Below are positions 23,629 to 32,029 of a stretch of 33,003 nt of DNA, piece after piece. The DNA is from CAJWGI01 sp036011785. GTDB lineage: Bacteria; Chloroflexota; Anaerolineae; Anaerolineales; UBA11657. Each line of letters opens with the position of its first letter. Within the stretch, counting starts at the first letter, position 1. The notes under the pieces were generated by a model. That model did not search any database. It worked only from the letters and a program-made list of their open reading frames with translations, and was not told where the DNA came from. The DNA lies in assembly GCA_036011785.1 (NCBI GenBank), contig DASCOB010000068.1:1-33003 (forward strand), in the 5' to 3' direction. Both the position numbers and the translations under genes were made by a program.

Positions 23629-25349
23629 TTTTTCACCAGGTAATTGCCAATGGCGAGCGCGTCCATGTTTGTGCGCAAAAAACACGAAAGTGCTTCCTCT
23701 GGAGTGCAGACAATGGGTTCCTGCTCGTTGAAACTGGTGTTCAACACCACCGGCACGCCGGTGCGTTCGCGGAATGCGTTGATCAGTTCCCAGTAGAGCG
23801 GCGAGCCATCCCGATGCACGGTTTGCAACCGTCCGGATCCATCCACGTGCGTCACGGCGGGGATGTCAGCACGCTTCTCCGGCAACACGTTGTAGACCTT
23901 TAACATGAAGGGGTCAGGATAACTCTGGTCAAAGTACTGGTCGGTGGCCTCCTCGAGCACTGACGGCGCGAAGGGGCGAAAACTCTCACGCTGTTTGATG
24001 CGCGCATTCAAAATATCCTTCATGTCGGCGCGGCGGGGATCGGCGATGATACTGCGGTGGCCCAATGCGCGCGGACCCCACTCCATACGTCCCTGAAACC
24101 AGCCGACCACTTTCCCGTCCGCCACCAGCTCCGCCGCTTTGCGTGCGATAGCGGTGGAGTCGAAAGTCTCGTAGTGGAGGTTGCCCGTTTCTAGGATCGC
24201 CTGCACTCGGCTGTTCGCGAAAGATGGCCCGGTATAGGCGTCGCTCATTTCATAAATGCGCGGCTGACCCAGGATTTGATGGTAGATGTAGTAACACACA
24301 CCCAGTGCGGTACCTGCATCAGAAGCTGCGGGCTGGATGAAGATGTTGGTGAAGTCGGTCCCAGGCAGCACTTTGCCATTGAACACGCTGTTCAATGCCA
24401 CGCCGCCCGCCATACACAGAGCGTCCAGCCCGCTTTCCCGCCGCAACTTGCGCACCAAGGCAAACTCGGCTTCCTCGATGACAGCCTGTAGCGAGGCGGC
24501 CACATCCTGATGATAGGATGTGATTTCAGAACGCGGTGCACGCGGTGCGCCGAATGTGGACACGAACCGGCGGGAGAAAAGCTGGCCGATTGTCGGCTGG
24601 CCGCCCGTCCACGTCATGGTGCCTCCCCGCGCCCGGTAGCGCAAGAATCCTTGATCAACCTCAAACGTGCCATCACTCTGCACGCGCACGATTCTGCGCA
24701 TTTTGTCCACATGAAGTGGTTTGCCGTAAGGCGCCAGCCCCATCACCTTGCCTTCATCACCATATTGCTGGAAACCCAGCCACTGCGAGACAGCCGTGTA
24801 AACTATTCCAATTGAGTGCGGGAAGTGGATAGCGTCGTGCACCTCCAAATCGGACCCGACGCCCACGCCCCACATCGTGCTGCTGAAATCGCCCATGCCA
24901 TCCACCGAGAGAACAGAGGCTCGCTCGTACGGAGAAACAAAAAAGGCACTGGCGAGATGGGCACGGTGATGCTCCACATTGTGGAACTCAGCCTGAAGCT
25001 TGGCTGGGGCCACGCGCAACAGCGTGCAGAAAACGCGCTCCAGACTTCCCACTCTGCGAAAATTCCTGGCGCGGTCCAATATAAACCGCGGCCGTGGAAA
25101 CTGTCGGAGTGCAAATTTAGCCTTCCGCAAGAGATTGGCACGTGGATCACGCGAGATGCCGACATGGTCGAGGTCATGAACGCCGATTCCGGCTTCATTC
25201 AGGCAGTAATGGATGGCATTCTCTGGGAAGCCGGCCCAGTACTTTACGCGCGTGAAGCGTTCTTCTTCGGCGGCCGCGATTAGCTGCCCGTCTTCGATGA
25301 TGCAGGCCGACGCACCTCCGTGGTAGGCGTTTATGCCTAGAATAAACAT
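23625..25349 (-). CDS. NodU/CmcH-type carbamoyltransferase
   Basis: The protein has 574 residues, full family length. The N-terminal domain starts MFILGINAYHGGASACIIED and includes AAAEEERFTRVKY, HHRAHLASAFFVSP and LSVDGMGDFSS, the ATP and carbamoyl phosphate binding fold. The C-terminal domain has GPRALGHRSIIADPR, RESFRPFAPSVL, VVLNTSFNEQEPIV and DALAIGNYLV. The family transfers a carbamoyl group from carbamoyl phosphate to a hydroxyl of a sugar or small molecule in the cytoplasm. It lies between a GT39-like gene (19-base gap) and the coupled SDR gene. The usual small partners (SxtJ, DUF5989) are not adjacent; a DUF5989 gene is 23 kb downstream. Confidence 0.95.
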   Translation of the reverse strand: MFILGINAYHGGASACIIEDGQLIAAAEEERFTRVKYWAGFPENAIHYCLNEAGIGVHDLDHVGISRDPRANLLRKAKFALRQFPRPRFILDRARNFRRVGSLERVFCTLLRVAPAKLQAEFHNVEHHRAHLASAFFVSPYERASVLSVDGMGDFSSTMWGVGVGSDLEVHDAIHFPHSIGIVYTAVSQWLGFQQYGDEGKVMGLAPYGKPLHVDKMRRIVRVQSDGTFEVDQGFLRYRARGGTMTWTGGQPTIGQLFSRRFVSTFGAPRAPRSEITSYHQDVAASLQAVIEEAEFALVRKLRRESGLDALCMAGGVALNSVFNGKVLPGTDFTNIFIQPAASDAGTALGVCYYIYHQILGQPRIYEMSDAYTGPSFANSRVQAILETGNLHYETFDSTAIARKAAELVADGKVVGWFQGRMEWGPRALGHRSIIADPRRADMKDILNARIKQRESFRPFAPSVLEEATDQYFDQSYPDPFMLKVYNVLPEKRADIPAVTHVDGSGRLQTVHRDGSPLYWELINAFRERTGVPVVLNTSFNEQEPIVCTPEEALSCFLRTNMDALAIGNYLVKK

Positions 25350-25368
25350 GGAGTTCGTTGGCGCACGG

Positions 25369-26994
25369 CTAAGATTCTACAATTGCGTAGCGTTTCATTA
25401 GGATGCCAAGCAGCCTGACGTCACGTATGTACATGGCATTGTGGATCAGCACGTTCCTACTCACTGCGACGGTTTCGTAAATTGGCGAGTCGCTGGGTCT
25501 CGCAAAGCGCGCTTCGTCCACCAAATAAGCTGAATTCGCTAGCACCGGATTATGTGTGCTTGCCGAAATACTCAGGTTGTTTGCATTGATGTATTCGGCC
25601 ACGTCTGCGGCAGCATGCCCCTCGTTAGCAAAATAAGCGCTCGTAAACAGCCCAACACCCAGATATACAACTCCGTAACCGCTAACAAGAACAATCGCGA
25701 GTGCGCGCCTCTTTCCCAACCTCAATGTTGTAACAGCGAGCCAAGCAAGATATATGGCCAGTGGAGGAAAGAAGAACATTGCATAACGTTGGGTCATCCT
25801 GTAAAAAGAATGTGTCACGAGAGGTATCAAAAGCCACAATGCTAAATAACGATTAGGCCATAATCGTTCCTTTCCCCAAAGTACTAATCCAACCACAGAA
25901 ATTTCTCCCGCACACAAGAGGCAAAACCGAAGTATCAAGACAAACAACGTAGGCAATAATCGCTCCAACCAACCCAACCGCATTTCCCCGAAGAGCTCGT
26001 TGTAGTTGCCCTCTAGATTATGCACAGCAGCAATCACCAACACATTTACTGGCAGTGTGAAAGCTACAATTCGTAGCATCTTCTTTTTGGGACATAACGT
26101 CAAGAATTCCCAAATCACAAAGGGGGCTAAGGGTAGCGTAAAAGCGCCCAACCAGATGAGATAGCCGCCCAGGCGCGGCACTGCAGCTACGGCGTGAAAC
26201 AATAGTTCATTCGGCGCGACTAGCACAAAACCTGGCCGGAAGATCATCCCCGCAACCTGTTTAGTCCATAACAGATACGGGAGAACAATGGCTCCACTGA
26301 TGACAGCGTAAAGCAACCACATCTTCAACACCTCAACAAACCAACTTGATTTAGAATTGTCTCCCTGCCTGGCAAGAACAACTAGCATCACAAACAGTGC
26401 AATGACTGGAGCAAATAAAAGCCCGTTGTAACGGGTCAGTGTCGACAATCCCAATAACATGGCCGCCAACACATGCAAGATCAGACTACGTCGATGAGCA
26501 GCCCAGCCAGCGACCAACATGGCAATGGTTATTAGAGCAGTAAATGGCACATCGGGATAGGCAATGCCACCATAGACCCAGAAGAGCGGGCTAACCCCCA
26601 TGATTGCCGCGCTCAGTGCACCCACGGACGGTGACCAAAGCTTCCGGGCACCCAAGTACACCGCACCGACGCCAATCAGCCAAGCCACCATCGACGGAAG
26701 TCGGCTAGACCACTCCCTCACCCCAAACAAATACTGCGCTCCACCAACGGCCAAGACACTGCCCAACGGGTTGTTAAAACCTTGGAAAAGATGATTCAGG
26801 GCAGCCTGAAACCCCAGGCCATTTGTGATTAGTTCGGCGCTTTGGTAGTAAAAGTACTCGAGGTTCACAAATGGAGCCGCTGCGAACGGGAGGCGGCCAA
26901 TAATGCCCACCACGATCAGACCGATTGTGATCCACTGGGCGGATGCGAGAAGACGAAAGTCTAATCGGCGCGGCGCCAAAGAGATGTCAAACAT
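25369..26994 (-). CDS. GT39/ArnT-like membrane glycosyltransferase
   Basis: From the ATG at 26994 the protein has 541 residues with about eleven membrane segments. After helix 1 a loop reads VNLEYFYYQSAELITNGLGF, then NHLFQGFNNPLGSVLAV, in the position of the catalytic loop of PMT_2/ArnT proteins. GIAYPDVPFTALI and LTRYNGLLFAP follow. The C-terminal tail is hydrophilic (EYINANNLSISASTHNPVL). I chose the ATG that overlaps the previous gene by eight bases; the upstream TTG would add 12 residues. It is expected to move a sugar from a polyprenyl-phosphate donor at the periplasmic face. The acidic catalytic pair is less clear than in the other two GT39-like proteins. Confidence 0.8.
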   Translation of the reverse strand: MFDISLAPRRLDFRLLASAQWITIGLIVVGIIGRLPFAAAPFVNLEYFYYQSAELITNGLGFQAALNHLFQGFNNPLGSVLAVGGAQYLFGVREWSSRLPSMVAWLIGVGAVYLGARKLWSPSVGALSAAIMGVSPLFWVYGGIAYPDVPFTALITIAMLVAGWAAHRRSLILHVLAAMLLGLSTLTRYNGLLFAPVIALFVMLVVLARQGDNSKSSWFVEVLKMWLLYAVISGAIVLPYLLWTKQVAGMIFRPGFVLVAPNELLFHAVAAVPRLGGYLIWLGAFTLPLAPFVIWEFLTLCPKKKMLRIVAFTLPVNVLVIAAVHNLEGNYNELFGEMRLGWLERLLPTLFVLILRFCLLCAGEISVVGLVLWGKERLWPNRYLALWLLIPLVTHSFYRMTQRYAMFFFPPLAIYLAWLAVTTLRLGKRRALAIVLVSGYGVVYLGVGLFTSAYFANEGHAAADVAEYINANNLSISASTHNPVLANSAYLVDEARFARPSDSPIYETVAVSRNVLIHNAMYIRDVRLLGILMKRYAIVES

Positions 26995-28327
26995 CACGAA
27001 TGAGCGCTGCTTTCCATTTCGCACGACCAATCATGATTGCATATGCAGCAAAAATCATCAAGTAAACATCCAAGTAGGTTCTGTGGCTGGTGTGTGCATG
27101 GAACACAACCGTAACCCAAACGAATCCTACGAATAGCAGGTAAACCGGCAGCTGCTCCCGCCATAGCCTTCGGCTGAGCAAAGCCCCAATAATCCCGAGT
27201 GTGAAGATGGGGAAATAGGAAAGGAAATATGCTGCCTGAAAGAAACCCTCCTTGGCCGGACTAAATTCCCACGAGAATGCAGCCACGACTTTGACAACCG
27301 CGCGCTGCGCCGTCAGAAACGGATTCTGTAGAATGAAATCAAGGCCTTGCTTAAGAAACCATCTCTGCTGCGACAGTTCATCGCCAGCGAGAGCCTCCAA
27401 CTGACTCCATTCAGTGGAGACAACCAGATTGGCCTGCGCCTCCGAGAAATCTAAATCTATGTTTCTTGCGGGATAATGACGAAACGAGTAGCGGTTATTG
27501 ATCAGCCATAGCTGTTTTCCGGCCGCTGACGTAAGCACAGGGGATCCTAACAGGTTAAAGTTTCTGACCAACCACGGGCTAAGCGTAACAACAAAAGCAA
27601 GTAACAAGACACTTGTCTGGTGCAACCGTGTGCGGAGTGCACCTGGCACAAACAGAGCCATGCTCGCAACTAACAGAAAGGCAAAAGAAGCCAAAGAAGC
27701 TTTTGTCAACACTGCCAAACCCAAGCTGAGCCCAACCATAGCCGTGGAAACGACACCACTTTTATGCACTGCCCTATAAAACAAAACCACAGATAGAACA
27801 GTCATGAAAGTTAGGACACTAGTTTCCTGCAAAGCGGTGTCGTGCCAAACATAGTACGGGTATACCGCAGCAAACAGGCTCGCCAGCATTCCTGCTCGTG
27901 CATCGAACATTTCACGGCCCACAAGGAAGACACAAAAGACAGTACCAGCACCTACGAGAGACTGCATCACTGCAATAGAGAGAAACTCATTCTCTGCTCC
28001 AAGAAACATCGCGAGCGCCAAATAATACGGGTAAACCGGAGGATGGAAAGCACACCGCGGCCCTAGTCCTGGCAGGCTGCCTGGCCAATGACCTTCATCC
28101 AAGCATAATCCATCGCCGTCCAACAGGTTGGTAGCATACAGATGATAGAAGTCGTACCCTCCTTCCCAAAAAGAGGGCTCGCCACGAACGAGCCGCACAG
28201 TTAAGCGCAGGCCAACGGCGGCGACCACGATCAAGGCTATTACTATTCTAGGGTGTTGCAGGAGCAGCCTACGGATGGACATTGTCCTTGTCAACTGCGT
28301 CATGGAATGGTCAAGGGTGTGATGCAT
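26987..28327 (-). CDS. GT39/ArnT-like membrane glycosyltransferase
   Basis: From the ATG at 28327 (446 residues) the protein has a basic N-terminus, helix 1 (IVIALIVVAAVGLRLTVRLV), and a loop with FWEGGYDFYHLYATNLLDGD and CAFHPPVYPYYLALAMFLGA. This is the GT-C PMT_2 pattern. AVYPYYVWHDTALQETSV and LTKASLASFAFLL follow. The layout matches the protein at 30779-32029 closely (FNPPGYAVFL, AVYPYTIYHSSRVMDTTV), so the two are paralogues. I chose the start with GGAG three bases upstream, giving a 17-base overlap with the upstream gene; ATGs at 28303 and 28282 are alternatives. It is probably a periplasmic-face sugar transfer enzyme. Confidence 0.8.
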   Translation of the reverse strand: MHHTLDHSMTQLTRTMSIRRLLLQHPRIVIALIVVAAVGLRLTVRLVRGEPSFWEGGYDFYHLYATNLLDGDGLCLDEGHWPGSLPGLGPRCAFHPPVYPYYLALAMFLGAENEFLSIAVMQSLVGAGTVFCVFLVGREMFDARAGMLASLFAAVYPYYVWHDTALQETSVLTFMTVLSVVLFYRAVHKSGVVSTAMVGLSLGLAVLTKASLASFAFLLVASMALFVPGALRTRLHQTSVLLLAFVVTLSPWLVRNFNLLGSPVLTSAAGKQLWLINNRYSFRHYPARNIDLDFSEAQANLVVSTEWSQLEALAGDELSQQRWFLKQGLDFILQNPFLTAQRAVVKVVAAFSWEFSPAKEGFFQAAYFLSYFPIFTLGIIGALLSRRLWREQLPVYLLFVGFVWVTVVFHAHTSHRTYLDVYLMIFAAYAIMIGRAKWKAALIRDV

Positions 28328-29333
28328 TCGCTCCGATTGGAAGAACTCTCCGCATTCCCCAAAGCGCACATGGGATGACAACCGGGAACGCCGTGAATAT
28401 TGCCCTACCGCCGGGATATTGGCCGCCAACTAGGAGCATCGCCATCAACACGCTAGCCGTCAGCAGCAACACGGTCCAGCTCCTGAACCACCTCGGCATC
28501 TGAGCACGGAAGAACCCAAAAATAGCCGGCAGCCAAAGGAAACCAAAAGACGATCCGAATTCCAGTGCACCGTTGAGACTGGCGACAAAGCGTAGTTGCG
28601 TTGACAGAGTCGAGAACAACCCCCCGGAAAAATTAAAGTAATTCTCAGAAGGGTCAATCTGCAATCCAAACCGAAAACCCAAGTAAGCCAAAAGACCTGG
28701 GACTAGTACACTTGTACGCCAGAGGCTGCCCGACCAGAAAAAAATGAGAGCCAACGGTACGACAATGAGGGTCGTCTCCTTAGCAAAAACGCCAACCAGA
28801 AAGGAAGCAGCCAACAAGAGTGGATTGTTCGTCACAATCGCATACAAAGGAAGTACCTCGAAAAAGTAACTACTGACTTCCACCATAGGAATGCCGGCAT
28901 TTTGTATCACCGGTCGAGCGGTCGCAAAGAGCAGCATACCGAACATGCATTCTAGGCTGGAGAAACGCAATGCTTCAAGATAATAGAACATCACAGCTAT
29001 CGTTGCCGCCAGAAATGCGCAGTTGACCAGACCAAACTTCACCTTGACCAACCACGCGTCAGTCACCTGACGCTGCACATTGAAAAAGGAGGCTGGGGGG
29101 TCGGGAATGGCTCTAGCAAGATACGGAGTCAGGACCCTATATTGCCAGTGCCCGAATGATTTCTCACCACGATATATTTCTACGTATCGCAGCACATCAC
29201 TCTGACTGCCAACGTCCGGATAACTGAAGTGTTGAACACCTGAATAAACCACGGCATAGGAGACTGTCAGCGCTGTACCCCATACAATAACATGCTTGTT
29301 AAATATATGTCTCCAACGCATTTTCATGCTCAT
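28311..29333 (-). CDS. multi-pass membrane protein, possible GT-C fold, function unknown
   Basis: From the ATG at 29333 the protein has 340 residues. One helix (VIVWGTALTVSYAVVYSGV) is followed by a periplasmic loop SDVLRYVEIYRGEKSFGHWQ, then YRVLTPYLARAI, and then about eight helices. The YRVLTPYLAR segment recurs in uncharacterised membrane proteins of polysaccharide clusters, but I know no assigned reaction. An upstream ATG at 29435 would add 34 residues with an odd Cys-rich piece (CGTCLDCGCGY); neither start has a good ribosome site. A separate promoter candidate lies at 29481-29509. It may be a GT-C enzyme or a polymerase-like protein. Confidence 0.65.
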   Translation of the reverse strand: MSMKMRWRHIFNKHVIVWGTALTVSYAVVYSGVQHFSYPDVGSQSDVLRYVEIYRGEKSFGHWQYRVLTPYLARAIPDPPASFFNVQRQVTDAWLVKVKFGLVNCAFLAATIAVMFYYLEALRFSSLECMFGMLLFATARPVIQNAGIPMVEVSSYFFEVLPLYAIVTNNPLLLAASFLVGVFAKETTLIVVPLALIFFWSGSLWRTSVLVPGLLAYLGFRFGLQIDPSENYFNFSGGLFSTLSTQLRFVASLNGALEFGSSFGFLWLPAIFGFFRAQMPRWFRSWTVLLLTASVLMAMLLVGGQYPGGRAIFTAFPVVIPCALWGMRRVLPIGANASHP

Positions 29334-29409
29334 GTAGCCGCAACCACAGTCAAGGCATGTGCCACAATCGTCCCGGCTAATCGGGTAGCCCCCAATTCTC
29401 CACAATGGT

Positions 29410-29424
29410 TCACCAGACTGGTGA
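29410..29424 (-). promoter_or_regulatory. perfect inverted repeat TCACCAG-A-CTGGTGA
   Basis: Seven perfect pairs flank one central base. It lies about 60 bases downstream of the candidate promoter and shares the ACCA...TGGT core with the dyad at 29495-29508, so the two could be paired binding sites of one regulator. It would fall inside the coding region if the upstream ATG at 29435 were used. Confidence 0.35.
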
Positions 29425-29480
29425 CCCTGTTTCATACGAAATCATTATGACCCTAGCCAACAGTTCGTCCTCGTGCAATA

Positions 29481-29509
29481 ACAATAAGCAAACATGACCA
29501 TTTGGTCAA
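29481..29509 (-). promoter_or_regulatory. candidate sigma70 promoter with operator-like dyad over the -35 box
   Basis: On the minus strand TTGACC (29504-29509) is followed after exactly 17 bases by TATTGT (29481-29486), a fair sigma70 match in the gap of roughly 280 bases between the GT4 gene and the membrane-protein gene. The plus strand at 29495-29508 reads TGACCA, TT, TGGTCA, a perfect dyad covering the -35 box. This suggests a regulated internal promoter for the membrane-protein gene and genes after it. Confidence 0.4.
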
Positions 29510-29615
29510 CGATCTAAGACCTGGTGACAGGCACAGTGGTATTGCAAATCGGGGAATAACGACGGTTTTTCTGCAATCTTCGCAAGCAGTGCATTTGGAT
29601 CGCAGGAAGACGCCC

Positions 29616-30779
29616 TCAATTCCGAGCGGTTGGAGAAGCATACAGCGTCTCCATTTGCTCAACCGGCTGCTCCCATGACAGACCTTTGACCACATCCTTG
29701 CACCCATCAGTGAAAGTCTTGTACATCTCTGCGTCTGTCAGCAGAGTGGCGATCGCATCACTTATGGCGGACTGTTCAACTGGCACAACCAGTCCGGCTC
29801 TGTCGCGAACAAATGGGGCAATCCCACATTGATCCGTAATCACGACCGGTGTACCAGCAGCGATGGCTTCACCTATAACGTTCCCAAAATTCTCGTTATT
29901 AGAAGGAAGCACAAAAAGATCAGAATCTACCAGCGCCGAAAGCTTATCCTCTCCATATAGCGGGCCAGTAAAAAATACCTTCCGGTCAAGACCTAGAGAT
30001 GTTCCCAATCTCTCAAGCTGCTTGAGATAGCCATTCTCATCTGGGCCAGCTACAACCAAACGCGTGTCGGGCAAGTTCAATTCCGCGAATGCACGCAGCA
30101 ACATGACAGGGTTCTTCTTTGGAGATATGCGACTCAGATAAAGCAATACACGCTCGTCAGGTTCAATCCCAAGCCTGAGCCGCAGGCGACCACGCTCCGG
30201 CAACGCAGAAAACTCTGTCAGTTCAATCCCGTTGCGGCGTACGACAATGGAACTAGCAGAGATTCCAGCACGAATAAGTTCTGCCTTTTCTTGCGATGAG
30301 GTCGCCACCACCCGCGCGGCACCTTCCACAAGTCTACGTCCCAACCAACGATGATATAGTCTTTTTTTTCGTAAGCTGCGGATAATCGGGGTCAACATTC
30401 CCATTGGCTCCAGCACATACGGAACATGATGTGCCCGAGCAACTCGCGCCACTCCCGGTCCCAAGAGATCGTAGAAACCGAGAAGATGAACCACGTCCGC
30501 GCGCGGCATCTCCCGGCGCGCCACTAACCAGACTGCTGGATTGATCGTAACGGCACGGTATCTACAGAGCGTACGCAGGCGAATGACATTGACCCGGCCA
30601 TCCATTTCCCTCACATGCAATTGGTTGTCATTTGTGAAATGTTTACCCGCCGCAGCCGCAATGATAGCCACCGAATGCCCGCGTCGAGCCAAGTGGTCAC
30701 TTAGAGCACGCACCTTGTACACAGGGCCGCCAGCGGCCGGATTCAACGGGTCGTATTGAGTGACGAAGAAGATGTGCAT
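29616..30779 (-). CDS. GT4 family glycosyltransferase
   Basis: From the ATG the protein has 387 residues of GT-B fold. The N-terminal domain starts MHIFFVTQYDPLNPAAGGPV with a glycine-rich acceptor loop, then HLLGFYDLLGPGVARVAR and VLEPMGML. The donor domain has LLYLSRISPKKNPVMLLRAF, LVVAGPDENGY and SNNENFGNVIGEAIAAGTPV, where the ENFGNVIGE segment is the family EX7E motif. It transfers a sugar from a nucleotide donor onto the growing lipid-linked oligosaccharide in the cytoplasm. The start overlaps the stop of the upstream GT39-like gene (TGATG); a GTG one codon earlier is equally possible. It is one of only two clear cytosolic glycosyltransferases in the window. Confidence 0.92.
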   Translation of the reverse strand: MHIFFVTQYDPLNPAAGGPVYKVRALSDHLARRGHSVAIIAAAAGKHFTNDNQLHVREMDGRVNVIRLRTLCRYRAVTINPAVWLVARREMPRADVVHLLGFYDLLGPGVARVARAHHVPYVLEPMGMLTPIIRSLRKKRLYHRWLGRRLVEGAARVVATSSQEKAELIRAGISASSIVVRRNGIELTEFSALPERGRLRLRLGIEPDERVLLYLSRISPKKNPVMLLRAFAELNLPDTRLVVAGPDENGYLKQLERLGTSLGLDRKVFFTGPLYGEDKLSALVDSDLFVLPSNNENFGNVIGEAIAAGTPVVITDQCGIAPFVRDRAGLVVPVEQSAISDAIATLLTDAEMYKTFTDGCKDVVKGLSWEQPVEQMETLYASPTARN

Positions 30780-32029
30780 CACCGCACTTTATAAGAGATG
30801 ACACGTAGCATGCCATAGCCTGAAAACACTGCGAGCAGAGAATCCAAAGGCATTCGCAGTCGCGTGCTAGCCCAAACAAGGATATTGACCAATGTGTACA
30901 GCACGCACAGAAACAAGAATAGCGTAGTTTCCCGCCTATGTCTTACCGAGGCTGCAACACCCACGAATGCAAAGCCAAGCAGAGTGACATAACTTATCAT
31001 ATAGGAAAACTCACGAACGTAAGCAAAAGAAGAATTTAATGGTTGAGCGATCTTAGGATTGATCCGCGGACTCCAGAAAGCAATCAATTTTTCTCGTAGC
31101 AACTCGGCAAACGTGCCTGGCTCACTCTTGACAAACTCTACAACCCGCAGGAAATACCATTGTTCCTCTTCCGCTGCTGTCAGTCCAGAAGGTACCTGCA
31201 TCAAGCGTTCATCGTGCCACAAAGTGTCTAAGCTAACGCCTTGATGCATATACTGCAACGTTAGCGGATTGTTCCCGATGTACATGTTGGTCATTCCTTT
31301 TGAATCAATGGGGATTAACGCTCCTTCCACGTACAAGTTTCGAAACGTCCATGGCATAATGATGAGTGCAACGCCTGCGAGACACGAGGCAACCGCGCCA
31401 CCGCCTTTTTTCCAACCTAACGTCAGGACCAGCCACAACAGCATGCCCGCTAGCACAGCCAGCATCGTGGCTCGAACCAGACACCCCGTTCCAACGACCA
31501 AACCCAACCAAAGCCAATCCTTACGCTTACCCGTTTGCCAGACCTTGACGAGCATCCAAACCGCTGTCAACAAGACGAGCGTGAAGACAGTTGTATCCAT
31601 CACACGACTTGAATGGTAAATTGTGTAAGGATATACCGCAGCCATTGAAGCGGCCAAAATGCCTGCCCCTCTGCCGAACATCCTTCTCGTTATCAGATAG
31701 ATCAGGCCTATTGCCAACATACTCGCAGCAGCTTGGCTGTAGCCCACAGCCAACCAATTGCGACCAAAAAACAAATATGCACCAGCGAGGAAGACCGCAT
31801 ATCCGGGAGGATTGAACGAATAGGGCCTTCCGACCGATATAGTGAAACCATTGCCCAACAGGATGTTCTGCGCCGCCAAGTCATGCAATGCATCGCCCCT
31901 AAGCTCGATTCCCACTGCATCGCCCCGGCCATAAAAAGCTACCCCCATCCGAAGTGCAAAGCCTACGTACATGATGAGCCATACGCTCCAATGGCTCAGC
32001 AAGACTTCCAAAAGCTTATCTCGTCGCAA
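30779..32029 (-). CDS. GT39/ArnT-like membrane glycosyltransferase
   Basis: The protein has 416 residues. Helix 1 (SVWLIMYVGFALRMGVAFYG) leads into a loop with LRGDALHDLAAQNILLGNGF, then FNPPGYAVFLAGAYLFFGRN. The acidic residues of this loop fit the GT-C catalytic position. AVYPYTIYHSSRVMDTTVF, TGCLVRATMLAVLA and a C-terminal loop with TNMYIGNNPLTLQ follow. The TTG start comes directly after the TAA of the upstream ligase-like gene; no Shine-Dalgarno is obvious, so coupling is likely, and an ATG at residue 20 would cut helix 1. It is paralogous to the protein at 26987-28327. The sugar donor and acceptor are unknown. Confidence 0.82.
   Translation of the reverse strand: MRRDKLLEVLLSHWSVWLIMYVGFALRMGVAFYGRGDAVGIELRGDALHDLAAQNILLGNGFTISVGRPYSFNPPGYAVFLAGAYLFFGRNWLAVGYSQAAASMLAIGLIYLITRRMFGRGAGILAASMAAVYPYTIYHSSRVMDTTVFTLVLLTAVWMLVKVWQTGKRKDWLWLGLVVGTGCLVRATMLAVLAGMLLWLVLTLGWKKGGGAVASCLAGVALIIMPWTFRNLYVEGALIPIDSKGMTNMYIGNNPLTLQYMHQGVSLDTLWHDERLMQVPSGLTAAEEEQWYFLRVVEFVKSEPGTFAELLREKLIAFWSPRINPKIAQPLNSSFAYVREFSYMISYVTLLGFAFVGVAASVRHRRETTLFLFLCVLYTLVNILVWASTRLRMPLDSLLAVFSGYGMLRVISYKVR

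Noticed and set aside
26987..28429. Longer N-terminus for the GT39-like protein, starting at 28429
   Set aside because: It would overlap the upstream gene by 119 bases and adds 34 residues without membrane or family character; starts at 28327 or below are more plausible.
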